Below, one piece after another: positions 10,961 to 22,990 of a stretch of 64,000 nt of DNA. The translations under genes were made by a program, and so were the position numbers. Position 1 is the stretch's first letter; each line of letters starts with the position of its first letter. The DNA is from Ashinkailepas kermadecensis (taxonomy: Eukaryota; Arthropoda; Thecostraca; Neolepadidae), in assembly GCA_034440615.1 (NCBI GenBank), contig JAOTOM010004828.1, positions 1-64,000 of the forward strand, in the 5' to 3' direction. The notes under the pieces are model-generated. The model was not told the origin of the DNA. It searched no databases and saw only the letters and a program-made list of their open reading frames with translations.

Positions 10961-13899
10961 ACCCTAAAATGCAAATTTACAAATAGAAACAAAGTGATGA
11001 TGAACAAGAATTATGCCTTTCACATCAGGAACCACAAAACCTCAATATCCCTTATGGAAAATGATTGGTCCTGAACCCTGTGCTGATGAAGAATGCCCAT
11101 GGCATGGTTGGATTTTAAAAATAATGTATCAGGACTGCAAAAAATGTTTCAATAGGAAATTTGAATCCATTCATTCCATGCACCACCATAGGCATTATGT
11201 TAAATTTGGAAATCATTATGTGGCATTGGCAACAACAAAAGTGTACAAATTAACACCTGTGATTAGCATGCTCCAACTGTTACCCATCGAAAGCCAGCAT
11301 TAATAGCAATTAGCCATATTCGCCGCAATAGCATCGGCAGAAAAAAAACCCAGAATTCCTACAAGGGGTATGCCAGATAATAAGAGTCACAGAAGATAAT
11401 AAAGCAGCACCTACCAGTTACTATTCCCACAGCACCTACTCTTTTCCCCGAGGCGCACACCTGAGGAGAACGAAAACAGAAAAATAACAATGGTTTCATC
11501 CCCGGCTTCGTACCTTGGCTGTTGCCTTGGCTGACTCGATAGGCCTTGGGCTGGCCCAAAGCCGGCGGGCCTTAACCTTCATCAGGGCTGGCAGCGACTT
11601 GTGTTACATTGTCACAAAAATAATGCAATCGAGACAAGCTGCTCTTTTACCTTTGTCAACAAAGATTTCATCCCATTGGCTGAGTTCAAACCATTAAGCC
11701 AATCAGCAGCCTCCGTACAGTCAGCCGGAGTTGACGAAAGACCAGTAAGCGGCTGTTAACCACCCCTCATTTAGCAGCGTATAAGAACATGACGGCTAAA
11801 TTTCCATTTTCCCGGAGTGGGAGAAATTAGTTGTCGGAGTGGCATAAACACTATTATTGCCACCAGTTTGTGGTGTATTTAAACAATGTAGGTCATGAAA
11901 TGGAAGGACACTAAAATTTCTGGTTAAATGGTGGTCCATTTGACTGTAAAATGTAACCAGATTTGAAGAACGTTTTGGTACCATTTAGGTCATTTTCTTG
12001 CGTAAAATCCATCGGATATCTTTTTTGTTTTATTGCTCTGGACTGGTCCAGGATGCAAAACGATCAGTTTTGTTCAAGTCAAGTTATGTAGAACATCTCA
12101 ATCTTCAAGAAAACAGAAAGGAATGCATTATGTATGGCCTTTCTTGGCCGTAGTTTAAAAAGCTCCGACCGGAGTGGGAGCTGGAGAGCCGCGAATCCAT
12201 CGAATCCAAGAAGCGCCATTCGGGTCTGGCCAGTCTGGGAATGGTGGTTTCCTTCATTAGGCGATCCGAGAATAGAGGTTTCTTTCACTTGGCGAGGAAT
12301 TTTTCTTATATGCACCGAGTTGCCCACTGGATGGAAAGAGACGAAAGAGGCTCGTTGTAGGCATCGCCAACCTTGGTAGGAACGACCTACGTATCTATTA
12401 TCAATATCTTCGCCATTGAAATTATTGGCTGGGATAAGCCTCGTGAGTTGTATGATGGGATATAGTCCGATCATTCAGGGACCAGGTAGTGAGACTACTA
12501 GTTGATCTCGTGTAGTATCGGCCGACGTGGGAACTGAGGCCCAATTGAGGTTTCATGAAATTTAATTATTTTTGTTGGTGTAAACTTCAGTATCAAAGCG
12601 GAAATATAGCTACCTAGCTAGAATGATGTATGCATAACCAGCTTAATGTTGAGAAGTATGGGTAGCCGTAGCAAAATTGTGATTCCTCATATTTTGCAGT
12701 GGTGCACATCTGTATCCCTCTGTTGGTGCCCATGCATGCAGTGGCACAACCTAGGACAGGGTTGTTTTATATCCTGGGGGGGACAAGTGGACCCTCAATG
12801 TTTGCTTTGCTTCTCAAATGACTTTTAACATGGGACTCTATGGAGTGTGCCCCAATCTATTTCACCCTGCCCATTGCCTCTCATGTATTTCCCCTCCCCA
12901 ATAATTTTCATAAATGAACATCCATAACCTGGAAAGAGTATTTTCATAAGTGTGTTCTTAATGTGTTGGATTTGGATGGAAGAACCTTTCAGCTTGCTTT
13001 TGTTTTGTTTTGGAAATAAAGCTTTCATTTTTGTAAGACAATATATTTTCAGGAATAAGGGATTGGGCCCCTTCAGTGCACGGATACAGTACTCACAAGC
13101 ATTGTTGTGCTCTAACTAAATGTTTCAGGAAATTGTGAAGTGCACCCCACCTCATACCCCAATAAACTCCATTATTTGGCTTTTTGTCCCTGCAGCTTCC
13201 TGAACATTCCTATGCCATGACAAATCATAATATATGTCCACAAATATTTTGGGAAGTGATTGCTTTTGTGATTTGCAAGTTGTGTAGGAACTTCTCTAGT
13301 TCTCTAGTTCTGTCTAGCCTTGCATTCTTCTGAACACTACTGATTCCAGCATTTTCACAAATGAACAATGTCACATGAAGGAATGGCTGTTTATTAATTC
13401 ATGTTTCAGACAATTGCATACCACTGCACCATTTCATGGAACAAATACATTGGTATTAATGTTGTATGCAGATTGCAGGGTGATCCTTAAGCATCTGCTG
13501 TCATCTGTTGCACATGCTAGCAAGCTGGCACTCGTCCAGTCTTGCTTGCATCTAATTTTCTGTTCCACTTCTGCATCCTCTTGGAATGTTGCTGCAGCTC
13601 TCATGGTCACCTGAAATAACAAATGTGCATTATCCTCAATGATGTTGCCAAGTTGCTGTTGCAAGGACATAACATGGCTAGACAAGATGAAGAGCACCAA
13701 AACTAGAAGGATTTTTCATTGTCAGCCATTTATTACCATATGTTATAGGCCCTTGGAGCATGCTGCATCCTCTGCTTCATCACAATCCAATAATACTATT
13801 GGATTACGACAGCTGGTTGAGATTGCTGTTTAAGCAAGGCTCTTCACGATATATCATGTAATGTAAGGAGTGGATTTCTTTTGGAGTGTATAATTCTTT

Positions 13900-16730
13900 G
13901 GATGACAAAAGTTCCAAAAAGGACCATATTTCCAACACTGGGGAGCACCATGAATCAATGTGATTCATGGCGAGTTGTATGTAATGGTTAGCTGTGTCTG
14001 CTAATGGATGGGTACACCAAATGGTTAATAGAATATTCGGCGTATATAGAATATTTTAGAAGGGGAGAAATCAGGGGAAGTTGGTCTAAAGCATCGTTAA
14101 TCATTATGAGGAATAAAGTTGGTGACAGGACGCTGCCTTGCGGCACGCCTTGCTCAAGAGTGTGTGGCTGGGAATAGATGTTGCCGCAGCGGACGACAAA
14201 GGAACGGCCTTTGAGAAAGTTCGCGATGAAGGTGGTCATTCTGCCCCTTATACCAATTCGGTGCAATTTAATTAAAAGGGCAGAGCTATGTACTTTATCA
14301 AATGCGGATTTTAGATCTAAAAAAGGGCGATAGTTTCGGATTTTTTTCTCGCGAAACCACGCTGGATCGAGTCTACGATTTCGAGCAGGTTGTCAGCGGT
14401 GCTTCGCTTGAGTCGGAAGCCGCTCTGAAAAGGGGAGATAATTTTGTTGTTTTCAAGATAGACTCTGATTCGTCCATTGACCATGCGCTCAAATATTTTG
14501 CAAGCACAACTAGTGAGAGAGATAGGGCGATAGCTGGAGGGGAGGTGTCGAGGTTTGAAAGGTTTCGCGATAGGAATGATAGTGCTGGTAGACCAGTAGG
14601 CTGGGAAAGAACCGTCAGTCCATAATTGATTTAGTGCCGAGAGGAGGTTGTCTTTGCCGGGGTCAGAGGTTTTGAAAAAAAGGGATATGCCAGTCGATCA
14701 GGTCCAACAGCTGTATTTGTTACTTTGGAGAGGTATACATTTAGTTCATAGAGGGTAAAGATGGCGTTGTAAGGCTCAAAGTTGTCGGAGCCAAAGTGAC
14801 AAGCGGCAAGCGTGTCGCGGAGGAATGAGGTGGTGTGCTGCGAGTATTGAGCGTTGGAGGATATGTCAGAGTAATAAGTGGCGAAGTGTTCCACGACGGC
14901 TGTAGGTTCTGTTATTTTCTGTTGATTAATTGTCAGTTGTGGGGATGCGTGGTGTGGCGCTCTGCCATTGGTGAAGGAGCTAATTTGAGTCCAGATTTGG
15001 GAGATAAGGGTAGTTCGGTTGAATCTGTCGGAGTAGAGCTGCCAGCTGACATTAGGTTGTCAGCAGTGCTTCGCCTTGGTCGGAAGCCACTCTGAAATTG
15101 GAAGATAATTTTGTTGTTTTCGAGATAGACTCTGATCCGTCCATTGACCATGCGCTCAAAAATTTTGCAAGCACAACTAGTGAGAGAGATAGGTCGATAG
15201 CTAGAATGAAGATGTCGAGGTTTGGAAGGCTTAGGGATAGGGATGATAGTGCTAGTAGACCAAGAGGGAGGGAAAGTGCCGTCAGTCCATAGTTGGTTCA
15301 GTGCCGAGAGGAGGTTGTCTTGACCGGGGTCAGAGAGATTTTGAAAGAAGAGGTATGTTAATCGATCAGGTCCAACAGCCGTATTGGATACCTTTGAGAG
15401 GGATAAATTTAGTTCGTAGAGGGTTAAGGCGGCGTTGTAGGGTTCAGAGTTGTCAGAGCCGAAGTGACAAGTGGCAAGAGTGTCGCGAAGGAAGGAGGTG
15501 GTTTGTTGTGAGTATTGAGTGTTGGAACAGATGTCAGAGTAATAAGTGGCGAAGTGTTCCGCGACGGCGGTTGGTTCTGTTATGTTCTGTTGGTTAATTG
15601 TCAGTTGTGGGAATGCACGGTGTGGGGTTCTGCCGTTGGTGAAGGAGCGAAGTTGGTTCCAGATTTGGGAGAGGGGAGTGAATCGGTTGAATGTGTTGGA
15701 ATAGAGCTGCGAGCCGTGTTTTTTGGCCGAAAGAATAATTTGTTGACAGCGTAGTTTTGCCTTGCGGGCTTCTACCATGTTTTATACTGTGAGGTTTTCC
15801 CGAAATTACCGCTCAGCCTGCCGCCGTGAGCCGACGGCTCGTTTGCATCCGTTGTTCCACCACGGCACGGTTTTACGGTCGGGGGAGCGACGAGTTTTGG
15901 GACATGTTTTTCTGCCGCGAGTAATATGGTATTAAGCACTGCCGAAATTTGGGGGTGAGACTGGGGTGGGATCAGGCTATCAATTTCCTGGGTGAAAGAT
16001 GGCCATTTCGCTTTGCGAACATTCCAGTTGGGTATAAAGAAACGATCTCTAGACTGGGCTCAGCGTTCGAGTGTGACGTGGATGGGAAAGTGATAACTGA
16101 AAAGGGGATCGGGTTGAACATGCCAGGAGAAGAGGGGTGAGATCGAAGCTGGGGCTAGGGAGAGGTCAACGGCAGACGGTCGGAACGGGGCGATGTCTGT
16201 GTTGTGTGTGGGTGTTTGGTCATTTAAAAAGACCATGTTGTGGGTGTTGAGGAGTGTTTCAATGTGTTGTCCGCGCTGAGATGTGGTGTGACAACCCCAT
16301 GCCTGGTGGTGGGCGTTGAGGTCTCCCAGCACCACACAGGGGTGTGGGAGGAGACCAAAGAGATCGGTTATAGAGGTTAGAGATAGTGTATGCGTAGGTG
16401 GAAGATAGAGGGAAAGTACAGTCAGTTCCAGTTGTGCAAGTTGGACAGATACTGGAATAGAATTCAGGTCATTGAGAAAGGTGACTGGGCGATGAAGAAG
16501 GGTGTTGGAAACGAATAGGGCTACCCCGCCGCCGCGGGATGTACACTTTCTGTTTTGGAAGTAGAGGGTATAGCCAGAGATATTAAAATTATATGGTTCA
16601 TTGTCGCGCCATCTGGTCTCCTGAACGGCGGCAATCAATGGTTTATTTTTGATTATATATTCCTCGAATTCTGCCCAATGGGATATGAGAGACCATGGCC
16701 CCCGTGGCTGTCATTAAACATGAAATTGAT
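13900..16730 (-). pseudogene. I/Jockey-type LINE, 5' half: AP-endonuclease and reverse transcriptase
   Basis: On the minus strand the endonuclease starts near 16720 (EFEEYIIKNKPLIAAVQETRW) and continues through SRGGGVALFV and VVLGDLNAHHQAWGC, the G-D-x-N catalytic block, to about 16060. A linker with VPWWNNGCKRAV follows (about 15850). The RT reads RHLHSSYRPISLTSCACKIF and FQFQSGFRPRRSTADNL, later EQGVPQGSVLSPTLFLIMIN and a damaged active-site block IYAEYS where IYADD is expected. A +1 shift then restores TIWCTHPLADTANHYIQLAM near 13990. A 667-bp tandem duplication lies inside the RT. Multiple frameshifts make it inactive. Its continuation is 8173-9860. Confidence 0.85.
14387..15725 (-). repeat. 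667-bp tandem duplication inside the dead LINE RT
   Basis: The block starting AGGTTGTCAGC(A/G)GTGCTTCGC occurs at 14387 and again at 15054, and each is followed by more than 600 bp of parallel sequence (RT fingers region). The copies differ by scattered substitutions. The upstream copy (in minus-strand sense, 15054-15725) keeps the longer ORF, while the other has several stops. Confidence 0.85.
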
Positions 16731-17149
16731 GGCAATATGACTTTATGACTTGTCTGATGCCAAAGTGTTTGTTTCAGAAATACCCTCAAATGCTTGATTT
16801 CCTTAACCAGAGACTTCATTTCAACTGGCAGCACAAAACATCCATATGGCATGCACTAGGCTATGCTAGGGTATGAAAAGGAATGTGCGAATCAGGGGCA
16901 GACCTATACATTTTCATGGCATACTCATTTAGAGGGGCTCCATTTCCTCGGGGTTCCTTCGGCGAAAAGATTTGTTGAGCGGGGTGCACTCGAGTCTTCT
17001 TGGAGGGGCGCCACCTTTCCATGGAGATGCGTGTCCCGATAGCCTCCGGTTTCTGTATAAAGACATAAAAGATCAGTGCAACTATGAGCCACAAGGGCCC
17101 TTCTTGGTTGCACTCTGGACACTGAACCAGTTTCCCACCAAATCTGTCG
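16731..17149. other. Spacer between two LINEs; nothing recognised
   Basis: Probably includes the 5' leader of the I/Jockey element and the 3' untranslated end of the CR1 element. Overlapping short ORFs show no family resemblance. Confidence 0.4.
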
Positions 17150-19990
17150 ATCAGTCCTCCCTGGAATACCGAAAAGCAAGCCCTCTTTTCTTATAATAAG
17201 TGTCTATGCTGTTTTTAAGGATGTTCAGTGTGTCGCTACTGACAATGGTTTCTGGCAGCTGGTTCCAATGTTCTACTACCCTGTTGGTGAAGAAAAACTG
17301 TCTTAACCTTGTCCTGTTGTGATTAACTTTAATTTTGAATTGATGACCTCTAATTGCATCATTTCTGTTAAATTCGAACATTTCCCTGAGATATCCCTGT
17401 TCCTGACCATGAACAAATTTAAACACCTCAATGAGATCTCCTCTCAGCCTTCTATATCTAAGTGAAAACATATTCAATTTCTTCAATCTTTCCTCATATG
17501 CCAGGTTGCTTATACCATTAACCATTTGTGTTGCCCTCTTTTGTGCTCTCTCTCTAACAGCCAACAATCTTTTTCATAACTAGGGTACCAAGCTTGGACA
17601 CAGTATTCCAATTGTGGCCTGACATATGCACAGTAAAGCTTCCTGATGACTTCCTCACTTTTGTATGATACATTCCTATTTATTGCACCAAGCATTCTTA
17701 GTGCCTTCTTCCTGGCTTCTTTGGTCTGTTCTGATGCCCCCAATTTTCTGTTCAAAATAACACCTAAGTCCTTCTATTGCTGAGTCACAGATAGTACTTG
17801 GCCACCCATCAAGTATGGCGCCTTCATATGCTGCTTACCTACATGCATGATTTTGCACTTATCAAAATTAAATTTCATTTGCCATTTTTCGGACCACTTC
17901 ACAAGCTTATCTAAGTCTTTCTGCAGCAAGACCTGCTCATTGTGTCCTGTTATTGTCCTAAAGACCTTCAAATCATCCGCAAATTTCAAAACCTTACTGT
18001 TTAGGCCACTTTCAATGTTATTTACAAATATAATGAACAATAGTGGCCCCAGTACTGAACCCTGGGGGCCTCCATTAAGAACATTTTGCCATGATGACTT
18101 TGTACCATTTAGCATCACTCTCTGCTGTCTATCTGAAAGCCGCAACTCTATCCATTTTAGGATGCTACCTGCAATGCCATGGCCCTGAAGCTGCATCGTT
18201 GACCGTTTATGGGGTACCTTGTCAAAGGCCTTACTAAAGTCAAGATATGCTACATCAACCTGATTTCCCTGATCAAATTGTTATGTAGCAAAATTCAAAA
18301 AGTCGAAGAGATTTGTGAGACACGATCGCCCTTTTCTAAACCCATGTTGAGTATCTTGAATCAATCTGTTTCTTTCCAGAAAACTAACTATTCTATCCTT
18401 GATAATTGAGTCGAGTACCTTGCAGACTAGGATGTGAGGCTTACAGGCATATAGTTTTCAACTTTCCCTCTTTCTCCTTTCTTGAAAATAGGAACTACAT
18501 TTGCCCTTTTCCAATCTGTTGGAATTTCATTTTGTGAAACTGATCTACAAAATATTATACTAAGTGGAATTGCCAGTTCCTTTTCAGCTTCCCGCAATAC
18601 CCTAGCATAAATTCCATCAGGTCCTGCTGCCTTGTTCGGCTTTATTTTCCTGATATAATTGAAAACAACATGACTATCAATGAAATCAACATCGTTTATC
18701 TGATCACCTGTCACTGAACTGTGGTGCACGGTTGGCAAATTAGTCACATCTTCAAATGTAAACACTGATTTAAACTGCTTTCTCAGCTCCTCACCCATCT
18801 CACCATCCTCACTCAATATAGTCCCATTTACTTCCAGTGGACCAATTGTGCTTGAAACTTTACTTAGCTTGTAGAAACCAAGGAACGTTTTACTGTCCCC
18901 ATTACAGTTCCTGGCCAAATCCAATTCTTTTGCTCGCTTTGCTGCTCTGGTTTTCTGCTTCACAGCATCTCTAGCTTTTTGATACGACCTTAGATTTACG
19001 ATACTTGAAGCTTCCTTAAATACTCTAAATGCATCCTTCTTGGCCTTAATTGCTGTTAACAAATTTGGTGTAAGCCATGCTGGCTTTCCTACCCTTCTTT
19101 TGCGCCTTTGCTTTTGGGGGACATGTCTAATCTGAATTTCCCTCAAGTAAGATTTGAACTTTTTCCTCATTTCACAGGCATTTAAATTGGATAATTTTTC
19201 TTCCCATTCCATGGCACCTAAAGTCGCTCTCATGCAGTCAAAGTCTGCCCTGTTAAAATTCGGCACCTTTGCCAAATTATCCTCGATTGTGCCCTCTACA
19301 TGTGCCTTGAATCTCACTATGTTATGATCACTTCTTCCCAGACTTTCTCCTACAGTCAAGTCTTGAACTAAATCACTGAAATCTGAGAAGACAAGGTCCA
19401 AGAATGAGCCCTGCCTAGTTGGTTCCGTTACAAACTGGTGTAAGAACAGTTCCTCTTCAAGGCATTTCCTGAACAGTTTACATGATGGGGAGCCATCATC
19501 ATCATTTTCATATCCTTTTAGATTAAAGTCACCAAGAATAAGGCATTTCCTCCGAAAGTTTCTACTGATTTCCTCGCAAATCACCTTATCGAGCTCCAGT
19601 TGCTGAGAATGTGGCGAGGTTCCTGATCGGTACAAAGCTCCTATCCTCAGTTTATTGCTGTTGCCTTTTCCCACAGCAACATCAAGGCAAATGGACTCCA
19701 CAGACCATTTTGTTTTACCCCATCTGCTACTTTTTGAGAACTGAATAAGCTATTCACATAGAGCATTACACCACCCCCTTTCACTGCTGGGCCCCTATTG
19801 CATGAAAACATATTGTATCCCTGGATCTCATAGTCCTGCAAGTTATCCCCAAAATACCCCTCACTGACCCATGTCTCAGTAATGCAAACAAATCTGGTTC
19901 CTCCTCAGCAACATAACACTTGAACTCATCAAATTTGGATCGAATACTCTGAGCATTAAGCATCATACACTTAACAAATGTTCCATAACC
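17150..19990 (-). mobile_element. CR1-type LINE ORF2 (endonuclease and reverse transcriptase), frameshifted
   Basis: From about 19990 down, the minus strand reads MMLNAQSIRSKFDEFKCYV, the start of an AP-endonuclease. IGALYRSG, KCLILGDFNLKGYE and LGRSDHNIVRFK follow, covering the catalytic GDFN and SDH blocks. The linker contains KRAKELDLARN and SKTFLGFYKL. The RT includes NKAAGPDGIYARVL, IPTDWKRANVVPIFKKG, then after a frameshift near 18427 IQDTQHGFRKGRSC and VAYLDFSKAFDKVPHK, then NGGPQGSVLGPLLFIIFVNN and the active site VLKFADDLKVF. The C-terminal part has IRKLYCAYVRPQLEYCVQAW and ends at 17151. There is no RNase H, as expected for CR1. Only a few frameshifts (near 17510, 17770, 18300-18430 and 19650-19800) break it, so insertion is fairly recent. 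Confidence 0.9.
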
Positions 19991-20184
19991 ATCTTTGGCT
20001 TTTCATGTTGAGTAGCTCTTTTATCTCTGGATGAGCTACCGCTCTGCCTCCTTGAACTACTGCTATCCCTATTTGCTGACTGTGAGGTTCTATTGCCTAT
20101 GCTGTCACTATTGGCATATCCCTGAGATGGCAATGCCACTTCTTCCCTCCCCACCCAAGTGTCTAGTTTCCCTGAAGGACATGC

Positions 20185-21115
20185 TCATATACTTTGCTTA
20201 ACACTTGCACCCCTTCTCTGAGAAGTGCAGGCCATCCCTCTGATAGAGGTCCCATGAGCCATAAAACCTGCTCCACTTGTGACAAAGGTCAAACCTAACT
20301 CATTGCAGAGCCTACCTACCCTGGCATTGGCTGCCAGTGCCCTAGAGCTCCACTCAGGGGAGACTCCAGTCCTAGGCAGAATAGCAGTCACAATGACTCT
20401 GCTATTGCTTTTCTTCAGGGTGGCCAGAAGGGCCCTGTAGTCCTGCAGCAGCTGCTCACTCCTAGCAGGACCTATGTTATTCACTCCTACCTGCAATACA
20501 ACTGCACTAAACTGGTGCTCACTGGTGGCCTGTGCCACCACTGGCACCAGGTCCTTGACCTTGGCACCAGGCCTGGTGATGCACCTCCTGCCTCTCCGAC
20601 CTTTACAGAGCACCCTATCTAAATGCCGCCCACGAGAGTCGCCTACGACCAGCACTGTCTCCTTGCTACTATCCTGGGGGCAGTCCTCCAATGCCTGGAA
20701 CCTATTTGATGTAACTATGCCTGCCGGCTGAGCTGCTCGACTAGGTTGCCTCCCACTCCTACCACCTGCCACCTGCCACTCACTGACCCATTGCTTAGGC
20801 TTGCGCCTCCAAATCCTCCACCCCCTGACTTTAAACCCCTGTCCCTCCTGTTAGCTACAACTAGAAATCTTCTTTTCACTAGGAACACTTTCCTCTACAG
20901 ATATCCCTGCCACCTCCACAGCAGGGGAAGCCTCGGTTACCTGGTCGGCCTGTGACCACCTGGGCATAGGATGCCCCTGCTACAGACTGGCCCCTACATG
21001 TTGCCTTTTCTTGCCTACCCTGCGCAACAAGGGCAGCCTTGAGCTTGGAAAGCTCTTCCTTAAGGGTCCTAACCTACTCCTCTAGTGCCTGCATCCTGGT
21101 AGAAACCATCCTACA
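20185..21115 (-). mobile_element. CR1-type LINE ORF1 with SGNH esterase domain, degenerate 5' part
   Basis: The minus strand from about 21115 encodes a coiled-coil-like start (MVSTRMQALEE, an in-frame TAG, then VRTLKEELSKLKAALVAQG), then AGASYAQVVTG. The open part (20185-20772) encodes a GDSL/SGNH-like hydrolase: block I VLVVGDSRGRHLDRVL, a middle AKVKDL segment, block III VVLQVGVNNIG and a following RVIVTAILPRTG. Esterase-type ORF1 proteins are known from vertebrate and invertebrate CR1 elements and are thought to act in the particle with the RNA. The ORF lies directly upstream of ORF2, and a stop splits its N-terminal coiled coil. The expected C-terminal catalytic D-x-x-H block is not obvious, so the domain may be truncated at its end. 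Confidence 0.75.
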
Positions 21116-21559
21116 GGCTGCAGCGTATTCCTAGACTTAGATTGAAAAGTAACTTGCTACAAAATTATATACAAAATAGCAGAGCAGATAAAAATAACTG
21201 ACAAAGTTTAGGGACACAAAGTCGCTGTGCTGAAAATTGACAAGTGGTGTGGTTTTAAACAAAGAAGAAATCGACTCGTGAAACAACTGACAAAAATTAA
21301 ATGAATAGCTGACTATTATTTACTATAAATGGCTACCTCCTGTACTGCCAGATAATGATCGAAACACCTCCAGAACACTAACACACTAGACAGAGACAAT
21401 TATACAAATATGTCTTCTATATTTATATATATATTTTTTTTTTTTTAATTGTCTAATATAATCGTCTTCTAGAGAATTAGGCAACTAGATGAATATCACT
21501 TATGTTAGAGAGTTAAAATGATAAGGCTAAAGGCTAGAACATGAAAAAGCACAGAGAAG
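21116..21559. other. AT-rich stretch; possible 5' leader of the CR1 element
   Basis: No coding signal. It contains a T-rich tract near 21420-21445. Confidence 0.4.
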
Positions 21560-21677
21560 TTCATGTTAAGTTTTTTTAATATCAGGAGGCCCACCCACAA
21601 CACACCTTCTTTTACACGGACGGCTCACGTACCAGCAATGGTACGGGAGCCGCCTGATGCGGTGGGCCCGACACTCA
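21560..21677 (+). pseudogene. Short RNase H-start fragment of the I/Jockey-type LINE, opposite strand
   Basis: The plus strand here is closely similar to the reverse complement of about 8930-9050. It shares AGGCCCACCCACAACACAC, then a TDGSRTSNGTGA-coding block with the first RNase H aspartate, then GCGGTGGGCCCGACAC. Similarity stops at CAGGGCTC. At only about 118 bp it is either a truncated insert or a capture of a piece of that LINE. Confidence 0.8.
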
Positions 21678-21689
21678 GGGCTCAAAAAT

Positions 21690-22060
21690 AGCGCCGTCCT
21701 GGCGATGGCGTCGGCGACCAGGTGCAGACTCACCAGGCCGCAGTGGCGACCAAAACCAGAATTTTGCTTTGATATGTCCATCAACACTTGAACCATAAAT
21801 TATAGAATTAGTCGATGTATCAGATATTTTTATTTAGCAGCAATTATATTTTTCCAGATCAAAAGTATTCTATGAGCGTACCGCTAATGCTACCAAATAT
21901 CCCGTCCCTCTGACCTACCATATTTATACTAGAACCTCCCGTCGGCACAGGACGGCGCTTTTCTGACAACCACAATGCTAAACCAATGGCATACCGTGGT
22001 CGCCAAAAGTGCCGACGGAACGACGACCCGCCGACCAATGTGGTCGTCGCCTAGGAATCT
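21690..22060. repeat. GC-rich segment with short inverted repeats
   Basis: AGCGCCGTCCT (21690-21700) is matched in inverted orientation by AGGACGGCGCT (21949-21959), and several GGCGACCA / TGGTCGCC and GTCGGC / GCCGAC pairs occur in and just beyond the segment. It may be a decayed inverted-repeat transposon, but no target duplication was found. Confidence 0.35.
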
Positions 22061-22616
22061 AGTTGTAAATGAGGAATTGGAAATCAGGCAACTCTTGGTG
22101 GCTTGTTCAGTCGTTCGTTCGAAAATTGGTTGTTTACGGTACTGGTACCTAATTGTGATGGTGAATTAATGCCGCGTTTTCGTGAATTGATTGCTTGACT
22201 GCCTTGATTCATATTGACATTGCCGAGGTAGGTACCTAGTTAGATATCCAGGCGTGGACTCCATTCAACCATTCAAGATACTTACAGGGAGCCAGTTTGC
22301 TCCTGGAGGTCAGAGGTCAAATTGGATCAGGATAATACAGAAAGGTATGTTGATGCTCCTACCTACTTAGGTACCTAGGTAGGAACCTACCTAGGTTCCA
22401 AGGTACCTTCCTAGGTATAAGGATATGATCATGGGTAGCAGTGTCCAGAGTGTAAGCATTGGCAAGATTGTTTTTTACTTTGGATATGGCATTTTAAGAC
22501 ACAAATATTATAAGAACATGTTTCATAATGGGATTAAGATGATGTAGCATGTTGCCTACCTAACCATTTATCTATTACCAGCACAAGTGCATGCATACTT
22601 TTCATTTGGTAATGAA
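22061..22616. other. No gene; cluster of short TAGGTACCTA palindromes
   Basis: From about 22225 to 22425 the sequence is rich in CCTAGGTAGG / GGTACCTAGG words (self-complementary hexamers and decamers). Nothing else is recognised. Confidence 0.6.
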
Positions 22617-22624
22617 GATAATAT

Positions 22625-22982
22625 GGTAATCTTTACCTTTCGGCCGACACTACTGCCAAGGTTAGTGATTTGGAAACACGTGTCGCATACAATGTCGCAT
22701 ATATTTCATGACGTCATGGCCGAGAAATTTGCTTCGGAGGATTCTGGTTTCCGGTTAGGTTAGGTTAGGTTCGGTTAGGTTAGATTATATTATATTATGC
22801 TATGATACATTTTGTATATTATGCTACATTATCTTAGTCTAGGTTAGGTGGTAATCTTTACCGACACCCGACTCCTGTGACGTCATTTCCCTGACTCCTG
22901 TGACGTCACTGTTCCCCACTGTACACCTCTTTACAAATCACTAACCTTGGCAGTATGTGTCGGCCGAAAGGTAAAGATTACC
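22625..22982. mobile_element. Non-autonomous DNA transposon (MITE), 358 bp, 8-bp target duplication
   Basis: The element begins GGTAATCTTTACCTTTCGGC and ends with its reverse complement. The terminal inverted repeats are about 49 bp and differ by a one-base indel. GATAATAT flanks both ends (22617-22624 and 22983-22990), an 8-bp target duplication as made by hAT-type or Merlin-type transposases. Inside are a GGTTAGG tandem (about 22755-22785), three TGACGTCA palindromes, and a second partial copy of the terminal sequence near 22852. No transposase is encoded. The near-identity of the two ends suggests recent activity. Confidence 0.88.
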
Positions 22983-22990
22983 GATAATAT

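Larger units (their letters stand above)
9861..13899. other. About 4 kb of non-LINE sequence between the two LINE halves
   Basis: This stretch separates two parts of one LINE reading frame. It contains dispersed-repeat sequence (about 10130-10525 and 10813-10960) and the inverted-repeat element at 10529-10812. Beyond about 11000 I recognise nothing. ORFs such as 11013-11303 (+), 12079-12474 (-) and 13434-13700 (-) are open but match no family I can name. Clean target duplications at the two junctions could not be identified, so the gap may be an insertion or a rearrangement joining two copies. Confidence 0.5.

Noticed and set aside
12079..12474. Overlapping ORFs on both strands near 12.1-12.5 kb
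   Set aside because: They felt vaguely familiar as hypothetical-protein translations, but I could not name a family or find splice or start evidence, so they are not annotated.
22755..22785. Telomeric array from GGTTAGG repeats
   Set aside because: Only a few imperfect units, enclosed within a 358-bp transposon with target duplications, so not a chromosome end.
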